From: an uncultured Gammaproteobacteria bacterium
GTDB taxonomy: Bacteria > Pseudomonadota > Gammaproteobacteria > Pseudomonadales > Pseudomonadaceae
Direction of reading: 5' to 3'
DNA: 64,000 nucleotides
NCBI GenBank assembly: GCA_945612235.1
Contig: CALZAE010000002.1
Span: forward strand, 1 to 64,000
In this document: piece by piece, positions 47,685 through 57,494 of the stretch
Position numbering within the stretch: position 1 is the stretch's first letter
How the letters are laid out: the number at the start of each line of letters is the position of its first letter
Translations under genes and position numbers: made by a program
The notes under the pieces: model-generated
Told to the model about the DNA's origin: nothing
The model's database searches: none
The model's input: the letters and a program-made list of their open reading frames with translations, nothing else

Positions 47685-48370
47685 CACTTAGACCCTTTTT
47701 GTGTCAAAAACAATTCACGACTCATCAGCGCACGCCCACCTAAGTGAGCCGCCAACGCCTGACGCATTAAACGCTTGGCGGTGTGCAATACAGTTGGCTG
47801 CTGCCAATCTGCTGCTGCCAAGGCTAAAATATCGGCACCTAAAAAAACACCCGACTGCAACAGCGATACCGCTTCAAAGCCGCTTTGCGGTAGCAGACGA
47901 TACAACATTTGCGCATCCAATGCCCGCCCCTGCACATCTCGCTCAAAAGAAAAGCCATAGCCCAGTTGCTCCAGCAAGCGCCACTCGAAGGTGCGCAGCA
48001 ACGGCTCTACAGCCACGCCCTGAGCCAAACCTTGCACCGCCAGCATATAGTGCTCAAACAACAGCGGTTGTGGATCGTTGAGCGGTAGCAAGCGCACCAG
48101 CAGCTCATTGAGATACATGCCGCAAAATAAAGCCTGACCTTGCAAGAAATTAAACCCGCCAGCCGGCTCAATGCGACTGATGGTTTTTAATTCACTGCGG
48201 CCACGCAATTCAATCTCTAAAGCAGAAAAAGGACGTGCAACACTGCCCAACTTACCCCGCGCACCGCGCAAGACTGCAGACAAGCGCCCCGCCGGAGTAA
48301 AGACATCCATTAAGGCACTGGTTTCTTTATAGGGACGGCTGTGCAAGATAAAAGCTAACGACGACTGCAT
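47684..48370 (-). CDS. recO: DNA repair protein RecO
   Basis: 228 residues. The N-terminal OB fold has [19 protein letters not shown] and the GARG segment, and a helical C-terminal domain follows. RecO works with RecR to load RecA at gaps. The Cys-rich zinc motif found in some RecO proteins is absent, as in other gammaproteobacteria. It overlaps pdxJ by one base and follows era after 54 bp. Confidence 0.93.
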   Translation of the reverse strand: MQSSLAFILHSRPYKETSALMDVFTPAGRLSAVLRGARGKLGSVARPFSALEIELRGRSELKTISRIEPAGGFNFLQGQALFCGMYLNELLVRLLPLNDPQPLLFEHYMLAVQGLAQGVAVEPLLRTFEWRLLEQLGYGFSFERDVQGRALDAQMLYRLLPQSGFEAVSLLQSGVFLGADILALAAADWQQPTVLHTAKRLMRQALAAHLGGRALMSRELFLTQKGSK

Positions 48371-48424
48371 AGGTGTGCCTCAAGGCAACACAGACTCCAG
48401 AGCAGAGCCTGTGTTAAACAGCCA

Positions 48425-49324
48425 TCAATACTCTTGATAACCTAATGAACGCAGGGCGCGCTCATCATCAGACCAACCACCTTTCACTTTAACCCACAAG
48501 TTGAGCATGATCTTGGAGCCAAACATCGCCTCCATATCCTTACGGGCTTCTTGGCCAATGCGCTTAATACGCTCGCCTTTATCACCAATAATGATTTTCT
48601 TCTGGCCATCACGCTCAACCAAAATCAGCGCGTGAATATGCAAGATGCGACCTTCTTGCTTAAATTCTTCAATCTCTACCGTAATCTGATAAGGCAATTC
48701 TGCGCCCAACTGACGCATGATTTTCTCACGCACCAACTCTGCCGCCAAGAAACGACTGGAGCGGTCCGTGATCTGATCTTCAGGGAAGAAGTGCTCACTT
48801 TCTGGTAAGTAATCAGCAACCACTTGCTCAAGGGTTTCCAGATTATGGCCGTGCAAAGCCGATATCGGCACAATTTGTGCATTCGGCAACTTCTCAGCCA
48901 ACCATTTTAGATGCGCTAAAAGCTGGCTTTTATCTTCTAAACGGTCAGCTTTATTGACGGCAATAATTAAGGGACACGTCAGGTGCTGAATGCGTTCAAA
49001 GACCATTTCGTCTTCTTCAGTCCAGCGCATACGATCCACGACAAAAATCGCCACATCAATATCTTTTAAAGCGGTTAAGGCACTGCGGTTCATAAAGCGA
49101 TTGAGTGCAGTTTGCCCCCCCATATGTAAACCCGGGGTGTCCACATAAACGGTTTGCACAGCGCCTTCGGTTTTAATACCGAGCATATTATGACGCGTGG
49201 TTTGCGGTTTACGCGAAGTGATAGCTAACTTTTGGCCCAAAATATGGTTGACCAACGTCGATTTACCGACGTTAGGACGACCTACAATGGCCACATAGCC
49301 ACAACGTGTTGCTTGTTCAGTCAT
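48425..49324 (-). CDS. era: GTPase Era
   Basis: 299-residue GTPase that assists 16S rRNA maturation and 30S assembly. G1 is [10 protein letters not shown]3 DTPGLH, G4 NKAD, and the C-terminal KH domain has [13 protein letters not shown]. Length matches E. coli Era (301). The start lies inside the 3' end of rnc (8-bp overlap), the classic rnc-era coupling. Confidence 0.97.
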   Translation of the reverse strand: MTEQATRCGYVAIVGRPNVGKSTLVNHILGQKLAITSRKPQTTRHNMLGIKTEGAVQTVYVDTPGLHMGGQTALNRFMNRSALTALKDIDVAIFVVDRMRWTEEDEMVFERIQHLTCPLIIAVNKADRLEDKSQLLAHLKWLAEKLPNAQIVPISALHGHNLETLEQVVADYLPESEHFFPEDQITDRSSRFLAAELVREKIMRQLGAELPYQITVEIEEFKQEGRILHIHALILVERDGQKKIIIGDKGERIKRIGQEARKDMEAMFGSKIMLNLWVKVKGGWSDDERALRSLGYQEY

Positions 49325-50012
49325 GCTGATGATTACTCTCTATACCCAAGGCGATCAGTGCAAGAGACGCTGCCACTTGTTCAGCAATGCGCCGACTGGC
49401 ACCCTGACCTCGAGTTTTTTCATTAAGTAAGCTCACCTGACATTCCACATGAAATATGCGGCAATGCGGCTCGCCTTGAATATCCACCACCTCATAGTGT
49501 GGTAGATCCGTACTGCGTGATTGTAAAAATTCCTGCAGACGTGTTTTTGGGTCTTTATTGGTATCGACCAAGGTTAACTCAGAAAAGTGCTGTTCGAGCC
49601 AAGCTAAGACTCGCTCACGCGCAACTTCCATACCTGAGTCCAGGTAAATAGCCCCAATAATGGCTTCAGTGGTGTCAGCTAAAATTGAATCGCGGCGAAA
49701 GCCACCACTTTTTAATTCGCCTGAACCTAAGCGTAAATACTCACCTAAGCCAAAGCCGCGCGCCAACACAGCTAAGGTTTCGCCTTTCACTAGACGCGAA
49801 CGCAGACGTGACAACTGTCCTTCTTTGGCCTGTGCAAAGTGATGGAACAACTTCTCACCGGCAACAAAGTTTAAAATAGCATCTCCCAAAAACTCGAGAC
49901 GCTCATTATTACGCCCAGAAAAACTACGGTGGGTTAACGCCAAGGTCAACAAAGCCGTATCTTTAAAGGTGTAGCCAATTCTTTTCTGTAAAATCAGTAA
50001 TGGATCACTCAC
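49317..50012 (-). CDS. rnc: Ribonuclease III
   Basis: 231 residues. The catalytic signature [13 protein letters not shown] and second metal site [15 protein letters not shown] are present, and a C-terminal dsRNA-binding domain includes [11 protein letters not shown]. It cleaves double-stranded RNA in rRNA processing. The start codon is GTG with no evident ribosome binding site. The DUF4845 gene often found between lepB and rnc in pseudomonads is missing; only a 199-bp gap is present. Confidence 0.96.
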   Translation of the reverse strand: MSDPLLILQKRIGYTFKDTALLTLALTHRSFSGRNNERLEFLGDAILNFVAGEKLFHHFAQAKEGQLSRLRSRLVKGETLAVLARGFGLGEYLRLGSGELKSGGFRRDSILADTTEAIIGAIYLDSGMEVARERVLAWLEQHFSELTLVDTNKDPKTRLQEFLQSRSTDLPHYEVVDIQGEPHCRIFHVECQVSLLNEKTRGQGASRRIAEQVAASLALIALGIESNHQHD

Positions 50013-50183
50013 TAGGCACGCACACGATATTGTTTGTCAAAAGTTACCACCAAATCAAAATTGCACATCAGCCACCAGAGGCTGTTTATGGTGAAGACGC
50101 TGGTAAGTGTTCAGTTATACCCAAATATTGGAATCATAACCGCTGTTTAATACACTTCATAACACAGGCCTTCAGCCGCATGA

Positions 50184-50199
50184 CCCTCTCTGTAGAGGG
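50184..50199. repeat. Short hairpin after lepB
   Basis: CCCTCT, a CTGT loop and AGAGGG lie 12-30 bp downstream of lepB in the lepB-rnc gap. There is no T-run, so it is at most a weak terminator or processing site. The rest of the gap shows no ORF. Confidence 0.4.
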
Positions 50200-50211
50200 G
50201 CAGGCGCAGAA

Positions 50212-51063
50212 TTAGTGAATTAAACCAACACGACTGAAACTGGGTAATATACCGAACTTAGGATCCGCCCATGTCAGCCAAATTGCAAAGGCTTTACCAA
50301 CAATATACTCATCAGGAACCATACCTTGTAGCTCAAAAGGTATGCTGGGGTCATCCCAGTACCGACTGTCTTTTGAGTTATCTCGGTTATCGCCCATCAT
50401 AAAATAATGACCCGCCGGAACATACCACTGACGAGTCGGTTCAATGCGGCGACGTGCTTCCTTACGAATATAGTGCTCTTGCTCGCCTAAGCTCTCAGTA
50501 AACACAGCGGCACTGCCTAAACTGCCGGGTTCTTCACCTAAAAAGCGCTCATCAATGGCCTTACCATTGACTAAAATACGCTTATCTGAGGTGTAGGTCA
50601 CCACGTCACCCGGCAAGCCCACCACGCGCTTAATGTAGTTAATACGGGTATCTTCAGGGTATTTAAACACCATGACATCGCCGCGCTTAGGGTCACTGAT
50701 TTCCACGACTTTTTGATCAATAACCGGCAAACGAATACCGTAAGCGAATTTATTCACCAAAATAAAGTCGCCCACTTCCAAAGTTGGGATCATTGAGCCT
50801 GATGGAATTTGAAAAGGCTCAACAATAAACGAGCGCAAAACAAAGACCACCGCCAACACTGGAAAGAATGATTTCCCATATTCGATCAGCAGCGGTTCTT
50901 TTTCTAAGCGTGCGCGAACCTCGGAATTAAGTGCCACTGCATCTTTTTCATATTGGGCCACTGCTGCGCGGCGACGCGGGGCAAAATACACCAGGTCAAG
51001 TAACGCAAGAAAACCTGTCACGGCAACCGCAATGACCAATATCAATGGGAAATTTAATGTCAT
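50212..51063 (-). CDS. lepB: Signal peptidase I
   Basis: 283 residues. Two N-terminal membrane segments (about 5-25 and 65-80) are followed by the catalytic Ser motif PSGSMIPTL, the Lys motif NYIKRVVGLPGD and box E GDNRDNSKDSR. It cleaves Sec and Tat signal peptides on the periplasmic side, so the Tat-signal protein at 8623-8964 would be a client. It lies 3 bp after lepA, so is co-transcribed. Confidence 0.97.
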   Translation of the reverse strand: MTLNFPLILVIAVAVTGFLALLDLVYFAPRRRAAVAQYEKDAVALNSEVRARLEKEPLLIEYGKSFFPVLAVVFVLRSFIVEPFQIPSGSMIPTLEVGDFILVNKFAYGIRLPVIDQKVVEISDPKRGDVMVFKYPEDTRINYIKRVVGLPGDVVTYTSDKRILVNGKAIDERFLGEEPGSLGSAAVFTESLGEQEHYIRKEARRRIEPTRQWYVPAGHYFMMGDNRDNSKDSRYWDDPSIPFELQGMVPDEYIVGKAFAIWLTWADPKFGILPSFSRVGLIH

Positions 51064-51066
51064 AGA

Positions 51067-52866
51067 TTATTCATCCACTCGCAGTACTGCCAAGAAGGCC
51101 TCTTGTGGGATTTCAACGTTACCCACTTGCTTCATTCTTTTCTTACCTGCTTTTTGTTTCTCAAGCAGTTTACGCTTACGGCTTACATCACCACCATAGC
51201 ACTTAGCCAAAACGTTTTTACGTAAGGCCTTGACCGAAGTACGTGCAACAATTTGTCCGCCAAGTGCCGCTTGAATTGCCACATCGTACATTTGACGTGG
51301 AATCAGTTCCTTCATCTTTTCAGCCAAAGCACGGCCTTTGGATGCTGCTTTATCACGGTGCACAATTAAGGCTAGAGCATCAACGCGCTCACCGTTAATC
51401 AAGACATCAAGACGTGACAACTGAGCCACTTGGTAGCGATCAAAGCTGTAGTCGAGTGATGCATAACCACGGCTCACCGATTTGAGACGGTCAAAGAAGT
51501 CCAAGACCACTTCGTTCATCGGCAACTCATACACCACCTGAACTTGACTGCCCAAGAAGTGCATATCAACTTGCACACCACGTTTTTCGATACACAGAGT
51601 AATCACGTTACCCAAGTGCTCTTGCGGCACAAGAATAGTCGCTTTGACGATCGGCTCACGCATTTCTTCAATCTGCGAAGGGTCTGGCATACGTGATGGG
51701 TTATCCACGTAAATGATATCGCCATTTTTCAGCACAACTTCAAAGATTACCGTTGGTGCTGTGGTAATCAGATCCAGGTCGTACTCGCGCTCGAGACGCT
51801 CCTGAATAATCTCCATGTGCAGCATACCCAGGAATCCAATCCGGAAACCAAAGCCCAAGGCTTCTGAGCTTTCTGGCTCATATTGCAAAGCTGCATCATT
51901 GAGCGTGAGTTTTTCCAGCGCATCACGAAAGTCTTCAAAGTCATCGGAACTGACGGGGAATAAGCCCGCATACACCTGTGGCTGGACGCGCTTAAAACCT
52001 GGTAGCACATCAACATCCGGGGTGTTAGACAGGGTTAAGGTGTCACCTACCGGCGCACCTTGAATGTCTTTAATACCGGCAATAATAAAGCCTACTTCAC
52101 CGGCTTTCAGGTTTGCCGTGGGCGTGTGCTTAGGGTTAAACACACCGACACTGTCGACTTGGTGTACGCGACCGGTGGACTTCACCAACACTTTATCGCC
52201 TTTCTTAATGCAGCCGTTCTTAACGCGCACTAAAGAAACAATGCCTAAGTAGTTGTCAAACCAAGAGTCAATAATCAATGCTTGTAATGGCGCATCAATT
52301 TCACCCACTGGCGGTGGAATCACTTTCACTAAGCGCTCAAGAACTTCATCAACACCTAAACCTGTTTTCGCACTGCAGGTTACGGCGTCAGTTGCATCAA
52401 TACCAATCACATGCTCAATTTCTTCTTGCACGCGCTCAGGGTCGGCTTGCGGCAAGTCAATCTTATTGAGTACCGGCATCACTTCAAGACCTTGCTCAAT
52501 CGCCGTATAGCAGTTAGCCACCGACTGAGCTTCAACACCTTGTCCGGCATCAACCACCAACAAGGCACCTTCACAGGCAGCCAAGGAGCGGCTCACTTCA
52601 TAGCTGAAGTCAACGTGGCCAGGCGTGTCAATAAAGTTAAGCTGATAGATACGACCATCACGCGCAGTGTAGTTCAAGGTTACGCTGTGGGCTTTAATGG
52701 TAATGCCCCGTTCACGCTCGAGATCCATAGAGTCCAAGACCTGTGACGCCATTTCGCGCTCGGTCAAGCCACCGCACATTTGAATCAAGCGGTCGGCCAA
52801 AGTGGATTTACCATGGTCGATGTGGGCAATAATGGAAAAATTACGGATATGACTCAAGTCACTCAC
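51067..52866 (-). CDS. lepA: Elongation factor 4 (LepA)
   Basis: 599 residues. The GTPase P-loop is [29 protein letters not shown] and the EF-G-like domains follow, then the LepA-specific C-terminal domain with [20 protein letters not shown]. Length is the same as E. coli LepA. It acts on the ribosome under stress. It follows the mucD terminator by about 165 bp, so it has its own promoter in 52867-53000, which was not resolved. Confidence 0.97.
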   Translation of the reverse strand: MSDLSHIRNFSIIAHIDHGKSTLADRLIQMCGGLTEREMASQVLDSMDLERERGITIKAHSVTLNYTARDGRIYQLNFIDTPGHVDFSYEVSRSLAACEGALLVVDAGQGVEAQSVANCYTAIEQGLEVMPVLNKIDLPQADPERVQEEIEHVIGIDATDAVTCSAKTGLGVDEVLERLVKVIPPPVGEIDAPLQALIIDSWFDNYLGIVSLVRVKNGCIKKGDKVLVKSTGRVHQVDSVGVFNPKHTPTANLKAGEVGFIIAGIKDIQGAPVGDTLTLSNTPDVDVLPGFKRVQPQVYAGLFPVSSDDFEDFRDALEKLTLNDAALQYEPESSEALGFGFRIGFLGMLHMEIIQERLEREYDLDLITTAPTVIFEVVLKNGDIIYVDNPSRMPDPSQIEEMREPIVKATILVPQEHLGNVITLCIEKRGVQVDMHFLGSQVQVVYELPMNEVVLDFFDRLKSVSRGYASLDYSFDRYQVAQLSRLDVLINGERVDALALIVHRDKAASKGRALAEKMKELIPRQMYDVAIQAALGGQIVARTSVKALRKNVLAKCYGGDVSRKRKLLEKQKAGKKRMKQVGNVEIPQEAFLAVLRVDE

Positions 52867-53000
52867 AGAACATCACTCTACAATTCAGTCCGTCGGCCGA
52901 CTGCCAACAGAAAATAGCCGATGAGTTTACCTGATTAGTAGGCTTCAAGTCATCTATCGACGACCGCACGCAGAAAAAACCAAGACTCACAGCCAGTTAA

Positions 53001-53031
53001 AATTAAAAAAAGCGACCCGCAGGTCGCTTTT
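53001..53031 (-). terminator. Rho-independent terminator of the algU-mucABCD operon
   Basis: On the minus strand AAAAGCGACC, a 4-nt loop and GGTCGCTTTT are followed by further T residues, about 35 bp after the mucD stop. Confidence 0.92.
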
Positions 53032-53045
53032 CAATGGGCTATTTA

Positions 53046-53059
53046 ATCCGCTAGCGGAT
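53046..53059. repeat. 14-bp palindrome ATCCGCTAGCGGAT
   Basis: A perfect palindrome 4 bp after the mucD stop and before the terminator. It could be a chance sequence, an RNA structure or a protein site. Confidence 0.5.
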
Positions 53060-53062
53060 AGA

Positions 53063-54502
53063 TCAACTAGAGAGCTTAAAAGTAATAAAGCTCGCACGTC
53101 CCTGACGCAACACACGCATCGATACCGAGCGGTTACTGGGTAAGTCTTGCGTAATCTTAGCGAAGGTTCTCGCTGAATCAATCATTTGATTATTCAAGTG
53201 GGTAATCACATCACCAGCACGCAAGCCGATCATCGCTGCCGCGCCATCACGCACTTCTTGAATCAAGACAGCACCTTGTAAGTCGATGGCTTTTTTCTGC
53301 TCAGCTGTCAAATCAACCACAGTAATGCCTAAGCGATCACTTTTGCTGACATCACCTTTGCTATCAGCCAACGTCATTTCCTCACCTTCGTTAGGCAAAG
53401 ACCCTACTTTTACTTTTAAGATTTTACGTGAGCCTTCACGCATCACTTCTAATTTAACTGTTTTACCAGGCTTTACTGCACCGACTAAATGCGGCAAGTC
53501 AGCAGACATCACCACGGGGTGATCATTCATGCTCAAAATCACATCACCGACTTTCAACCCACCTTTATCTGCTGGGCCTTTCTCCAACACTTGCGCAATT
53601 AAAGCACCGGCTGGCTTGTCTAAACCAAAGGATTCGGCCAGATCTTTATTCACTTCCTGAATCACCACACCCAACCAGCCACGATCCACTTTACCGCTGG
53701 CTTTAAGCTGATCACTCACATTCAAGGCCACTTCCATTGGGATAGCAAAAGACAAGCCCATGAATCCGCCTGAACGGGTAAAGATCTGTGAGTTAATCCC
53801 CACCACTTCACCTTTTAAGTTAAATAACGGACCACCTGAGTTACCCGGGTTAATGGCCACATCGGTTTGAATAAAGGGCACATAGTTGTCATTGGGCAAA
53901 TTACGGCCTTTCGCCGACACAATGCCTGAGGTGACTGAGTGATCAAAACCAAAGGGTGAACCAATCGCTAATACCCACTCACCCACTTTCAAATCTTTAG
54001 ATTGACCCAGCTTAACTGTAGGTAAATTTTTGCCTTCGACTTTTAATAACGCCACATCAGTGCGTGGGTCAGTACCCACTAGTTTCGCCTGTAACTCACT
54101 GCGATCAGCAAGACGCACAATGATTTCATCAGCATCGGCAATCACGTGATTATTCGTCAGAATATAACCGTCTTTGGAGATAATAAAACCTGAGCCCAAA
54201 GACTGGGCTTCGCGCTGACGACCTCTGTTATGTGGTCCTTGCTCAGAGCGCGGCATGGGCATACTGCGCTCAAAAAACTCACGGAAAATAGGTGGTAAAC
54301 CTTCCAGTTCTGGCAAAGAGTGAAAACCACCTGAACCGGTTTGGGTTTTAGCGGTTTGTCGTGTACTGATATTCACTACAGCTGGGGCTGACTCCTCAAC
54401 CAGAACAGTAAAGTCAGGTAATTGAGCTTGCGCTGTGGGCATCACCAGCACCATCAGTGCCATGCATGCGCCAAGCAATAACGAAGTTTTTTTCTGCAGC
54501 AT
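53063..54502 (-). CDS. mucD: Periplasmic serine protease MucD (DegP/HtrA family)
   Basis: 479 residues. A signal peptide ends near AQA (about residue 26). The trypsin-like triad is His in TNNHVIAD, Asp in RTDVALLKVEG and Ser in NPGNSGGPLF, followed by two PDZ domains (about 265-355 and 380-475). It degrades misfolded periplasmic proteins, and in P. aeruginosa it restrains AlgU activation. The ATG at 54502 with GGAGA upstream was chosen over 54514. The gene ends the operon. Confidence 0.96.
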   Translation of the reverse strand: MLQKKTSLLLGACMALMVLVMPTAQAQLPDFTVLVEESAPAVVNISTRQTAKTQTGSGGFHSLPELEGLPPIFREFFERSMPMPRSEQGPHNRGRQREAQSLGSGFIISKDGYILTNNHVIADADEIIVRLADRSELQAKLVGTDPRTDVALLKVEGKNLPTVKLGQSKDLKVGEWVLAIGSPFGFDHSVTSGIVSAKGRNLPNDNYVPFIQTDVAINPGNSGGPLFNLKGEVVGINSQIFTRSGGFMGLSFAIPMEVALNVSDQLKASGKVDRGWLGVVIQEVNKDLAESFGLDKPAGALIAQVLEKGPADKGGLKVGDVILSMNDHPVVMSADLPHLVGAVKPGKTVKLEVMREGSRKILKVKVGSLPNEGEEMTLADSKGDVSKSDRLGITVVDLTAEQKKAIDLQGAVLIQEVRDGAAAMIGLRAGDVITHLNNQMIDSARTFAKITQDLPSNRSVSMRVLRQGRASFITFKLSS

Positions 54503-54522
54503 AAGAGTCTCCATTACTAAAA

Positions 54523-54981
54523 TTACACTTCAGGCGCAGTATTTAAAACAATCTGCGCTCTGAGCACAACAGGTTGCATTGTAGTTTCATCCATATAACG
54601 CGCGCTAAATAAGCGCACCCAAATTGCCCCACCGAGAAACCCCACCAACGCAGCTAATATCACCCAAGGTTCTGCTGCATTGAATGCATTCACGGCTACA
54701 GCGGCAGCAAACATTGCTAACAACGGCAGCATATACACCAACATAGCACCACGAATTAATGAGTCTTCACTGATACCCAAGGTGACTTGGTCACCTGCTT
54801 GCAAGTACAAATCAGAACGCACTTTAATAGTGTGAGGTTTGTGATCCGCCGATAAGCTATTGATGATGCCTTGACCGCATGCGGCTTTAGCTGCGCAACT
54901 ACCACAGGTTGTTTTACGTTGCGTGGCAACCCAAACATCCTGTCCATCCACAGCTAACACCACTCCAGGCTCTTCAATCAT
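54523..54981 (-). CDS. mucC: SoxR-reducing/RseC-MucC family membrane protein
   Basis: 152 residues. A Cys-rich N-terminus (TTCGSCAAKAACGQG) precedes two transmembrane helices (about 80-100 and 106-125), the RseC/MucC layout. It is a modulator of the sigma-E response with a poorly defined mechanism. It overlaps mucB by 8 bp. Confidence 0.93.
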   Translation of the reverse strand: MIEEPGVVLAVDGQDVWVATQRKTTCGSCAAKAACGQGIINSLSADHKPHTIKVRSDLYLQAGDQVTLGISEDSLIRGAMLVYMLPLLAMFAAAVAVNAFNAAEPWVILAALVGFLGGAIWVRLFSARYMDETTMQPVVLRAQIVLNTAPEV

Positions 54982-55963
54982 CCATCACACCTTGCTCAGC
55001 ATGCGCTGATAACGCAATACGCTCGGCCGTACCCAAAGGGATCTCGCCAATCACTGTGACCATTTTATACTCGCTGCCCTGCTGTACTTTTTTAGATACC
55101 ACTGCGGTTGGGCCAATTTGACGACGCCCCCCCTGAACCTTAGCATCTGCAAGCGGCTCAAAGAAAACCGAGAAGTGCGCCAAACCATCAGAATAGACCT
55201 GACTGAGCACATCCCCGCTGTGCTCTAGAGCGGGCTTATAATGACTGCGCAACAAGGTAAAGCCTTGCGGCACCCAACTTGCTACAGACTCACGCTGCAC
55301 TTGTTGTGTTTTTGGCGCTTGCACTTGATCAACCGGCTGACACTGCTCGCTAACCACCAATAAGCCTTGCTCATCAACTTCATGTACCGCGCCAGCTTGC
55401 GCCTTAAACTGTACAAACTGGAAGCGCTCGAGTAACTCACCATGCTCATTGAGCAACAAGGTTTTCAAGGGTATGGCTGTGCTTTTATCCATATGCAATT
55501 CGACTGCATAACGGTGCTGATCACGCGGTGCAAATAACAAGACTGCAGTAGCATGCCCCGCCACTCTCGACTCATTCAGTACCCGTATATCATAAGAGTG
55601 CTGCAATTCTTGAATTTGCAGTACGGTTGCAGGCCACATATCCACCGTAGCTAATTCGTCAGCCACAGCAGAACTCATACATGCGACACGACCATCGATA
55701 CGCATCATTTCATGCGCAGGACCATTGAGCTGCACAAAACGCTCAAGTAACTGCCCCTGAGCATTCACTTGATGCCAGACTTGGTGAGTAGAGAAAGCCC
55801 CTTTGCGCTCATAGATAAAGGAGCCTTGATAGTTTTGCGCTCCCTGCGCACTCTGTAATAGCTGCAACCACTGCTCTGCAGTGTGTGGCTGCGCCGCTGC
55901 TAACACCTGACCCGTTAGCATCATCCCTAATGCGACGCTAGAGCAAAGAGCTTTCACCCGCAT
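54974..55963 (-). CDS. mucB: Periplasmic sigma-E regulator MucB (RseB-like)
   Basis: 329 residues. A Sec signal peptide ends near VLA and AAA (about residue 23), followed by the large and small RseB domains. Landmarks are YQGSFIYERKGAFSTHQVWH and the C-terminal VVSKKVQQG/VTVIGEIP segment. It binds the periplasmic part of MucA and shields it from AlgW cleavage until lipids or unfolded porins are sensed. It starts 3 bp after mucA. Confidence 0.95.
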   Translation of the reverse strand: MRVKALCSSVALGMMLTGQVLAAAQPHTAEQWLQLLQSAQGAQNYQGSFIYERKGAFSTHQVWHQVNAQGQLLERFVQLNGPAHEMMRIDGRVACMSSAVADELATVDMWPATVLQIQELQHSYDIRVLNESRVAGHATAVLLFAPRDQHRYAVELHMDKSTAIPLKTLLLNEHGELLERFQFVQFKAQAGAVHEVDEQGLLVVSEQCQPVDQVQAPKTQQVQRESVASWVPQGFTLLRSHYKPALEHSGDVLSQVYSDGLAHFSVFFEPLADAKVQGGRRQIGPTAVVSKKVQQGSEYKMVTVIGEIPLGTAERIALSAHAEQGVMDD

Positions 55964-55966
55964 TGG

Positions 55967-56584
55967 TTATTGACCTTCCAAACTAGCAGCTCGCGCATAT
56001 GGCAGTCCGCTTTCGGTTTTATTGACGCCGCTTTGCTGTGCATGCTGACGCATATAACTCGGCAAACGACGCTCATACCAAGCATCTTGACCGTCGACAG
56101 CTTCGACAATAGGTGTTTTCTCACCTTGCGCGCTGTAACTGGCAAGCACTACAGGTCGATCAGCTTGAACATGAGTAGTTGCAGGCAAGCGCTGCTCACT
56201 CTGCACCAGCATGGTTTCTTGCTGTAACGAGTCTTGATTATAAAAACGCACACCACCCAACACAGCTAAAGTCACTGATGCTGCTACCGCCACACGTGTT
56301 AGCCACTGTAAGCGACCTTGCTTCGCTGCGGGTGTCGCAGTTTCTTGCTGGTCGATCAACGGCGCTGATTCTTCAGCGTCAATGGCCGCCATAATGCTTG
56401 CAGACAAGTCAATTTGAGCATGGCTCGGCTCATTATGCATAGCTGCACGCGCAGCATGATAGTGAGACCAATCAGCACGCACCTGTGGATCATTCACGGC
56501 ATTGAGCACTCGGCGCAATTCCATCTCATCAGCCTCATTATCCATCAGGGCTGAGAGCGACTGCTTAAGAATGTCTTGACTCAT
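55967..56584 (-). CDS. mucA: Anti-sigma factor MucA
   Basis: 205 residues (P. aeruginosa MucA 194). The N-terminal cytoplasmic domain has LKQSLSALMDNEADEMELRRV, which binds AlgU. One transmembrane helix lies near 96-115 (VAVAASVTLAVLGGVRFY), with a periplasmic tail to MucB. It is intact: no frameshift of the mucoidy type is seen. It follows algU after 32 bp. Confidence 0.95.
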   Translation of the reverse strand: MSQDILKQSLSALMDNEADEMELRRVLNAVNDPQVRADWSHYHAARAAMHNEPSHAQIDLSASIMAAIDAEESAPLIDQQETATPAAKQGRLQWLTRVAVAASVTLAVLGGVRFYNQDSLQQETMLVQSEQRLPATTHVQADRPVVLASYSAQGEKTPIVEAVDGQDAWYERRLPSYMRQHAQQSGVNKTESGLPYARAASLEGQ

Positions 56585-56616
56585 ATTAGGATTCCTCTTT
56601 TATCGTGCGCCGCGCA

Positions 56617-57198
56617 TTAGTCAGCGTTTTGCAACAGGGGCCGCAAAGCTTTATCAACAGCCTCGCGTGCTCTAAATATGCGCGAACGCACTGTACCTAC
56701 GGGACACTGCATCACGGTTGCAATGTCCTCATAACTGAGACCTTCAAATTCACGTAAAGTTAGCGCGCAACGCAAATCTTCTGGTAATTGTTTAATACTA
56801 CGCTGTACGGTTTCATCAATTTCATCACGCAGCATTAGACGCTCAGGGGATGCCATATCTTTGAGGGCATGATCACCATCATAAAACTCAGCATCACTTG
56901 AATCCACATCACTACTGGGTGGGCGCCGATTGCGCGAAACCAAATAATTTTTTGCTGTATTAATAGCAATACGGTACAGCCATGTATAAAACGCACTGTC
57001 GCCACGAAAATTAGCCAGTGCTCGGTAGGCCTTGATAAAAGCTTCTTGGGTCACGTCTTGCGCCTCATGGGGGTCATGCACAAAACGCACAACTAAACCC
57101 ATGATTCGATTTTGATATTTTAAAACCAAAAGATCGAAAGCTCGCTTATCACCACCTTGTACACGCTTGACCAGTTGCTGATCATCATCTGCGGTCAT
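56617..57198 (-). CDS. algU: RNA polymerase sigma factor AlgU (RpoE)
   Basis: 193 residues, identical in length to P. aeruginosa AlgU. Region 2 has DPHEAQDVTQEAFIKAYRAL and YRIAINTAKNYL. Region 4 has LREFEGLSYEDIATVMQCPV and GTVRSRIFRARE. It is the ECF sigma factor that directs the envelope-stress regulon. GGAG precedes the ATG. A sigma-E-type promoter upstream implies positive autoregulation. Confidence 0.97.
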   Translation of the reverse strand: MTADDDQQLVKRVQGGDKRAFDLLVLKYQNRIMGLVVRFVHDPHEAQDVTQEAFIKAYRALANFRGDSAFYTWLYRIAINTAKNYLVSRNRRPPSSDVDSSDAEFYDGDHALKDMASPERLMLRDEIDETVQRSIKQLPEDLRCALTLREFEGLSYEDIATVMQCPVGTVRSRIFRAREAVDKALRPLLQNAD

Positions 57199-57393
57199 GC
57201 AGCGTCTCCAATACAGACGCCTGTCACATTACTTTTCATAGCACATTGTGTTTGCGCCATAATTAACTCCCCACATTAAATATGTACAGCAGCCCGTCTG
57301 GTGTCGATAAAAAGAACCATCACAGCAGCGCCCCGTTTTATTTAACTTTAACCTGTTTCTTTGAGTGACGCGCAGTTTAATGTTGTATGCCAT

Positions 57394-57423
57394 TATTGAG
57401 CCATCAAGCAATTGAAAAGTTCC
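57394..57423 (-). promoter_or_regulatory. AlgU/sigma-E-dependent promoter of algU
   Basis: On the minus strand GGAACTT (57417-57423), a 17-bp spacer and TCAAT (57395-57399) match the AlgU/sigma-E pattern GAACTT-N16/17-TCtga/TCAAA. It would leave a leader of about 190 nt before algU, and it overlaps the upstream region of the divergent nadB. Confidence 0.8.
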
Positions 57424-57494
57424 ATCCATTTGGAAGTATTTTGCAAAGCCAACCAGCGTTATACTCATGCGCATCCTTGGAGTGGACCTTATTT

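Noticed and set aside
50000..50215. Plus-strand ORF in the lepB-rnc gap as a small gene
   Set aside because: It opens inside rnc on the opposite strand, has no ribosome binding site and shows no domain. It does not match DUF4845.
55967..56584. Possible mucA frameshift of the kind seen in mucoid isolates
   Set aside because: The reading frame is continuous for 205 residues with AlgU-binding, membrane and periplasmic parts all present.
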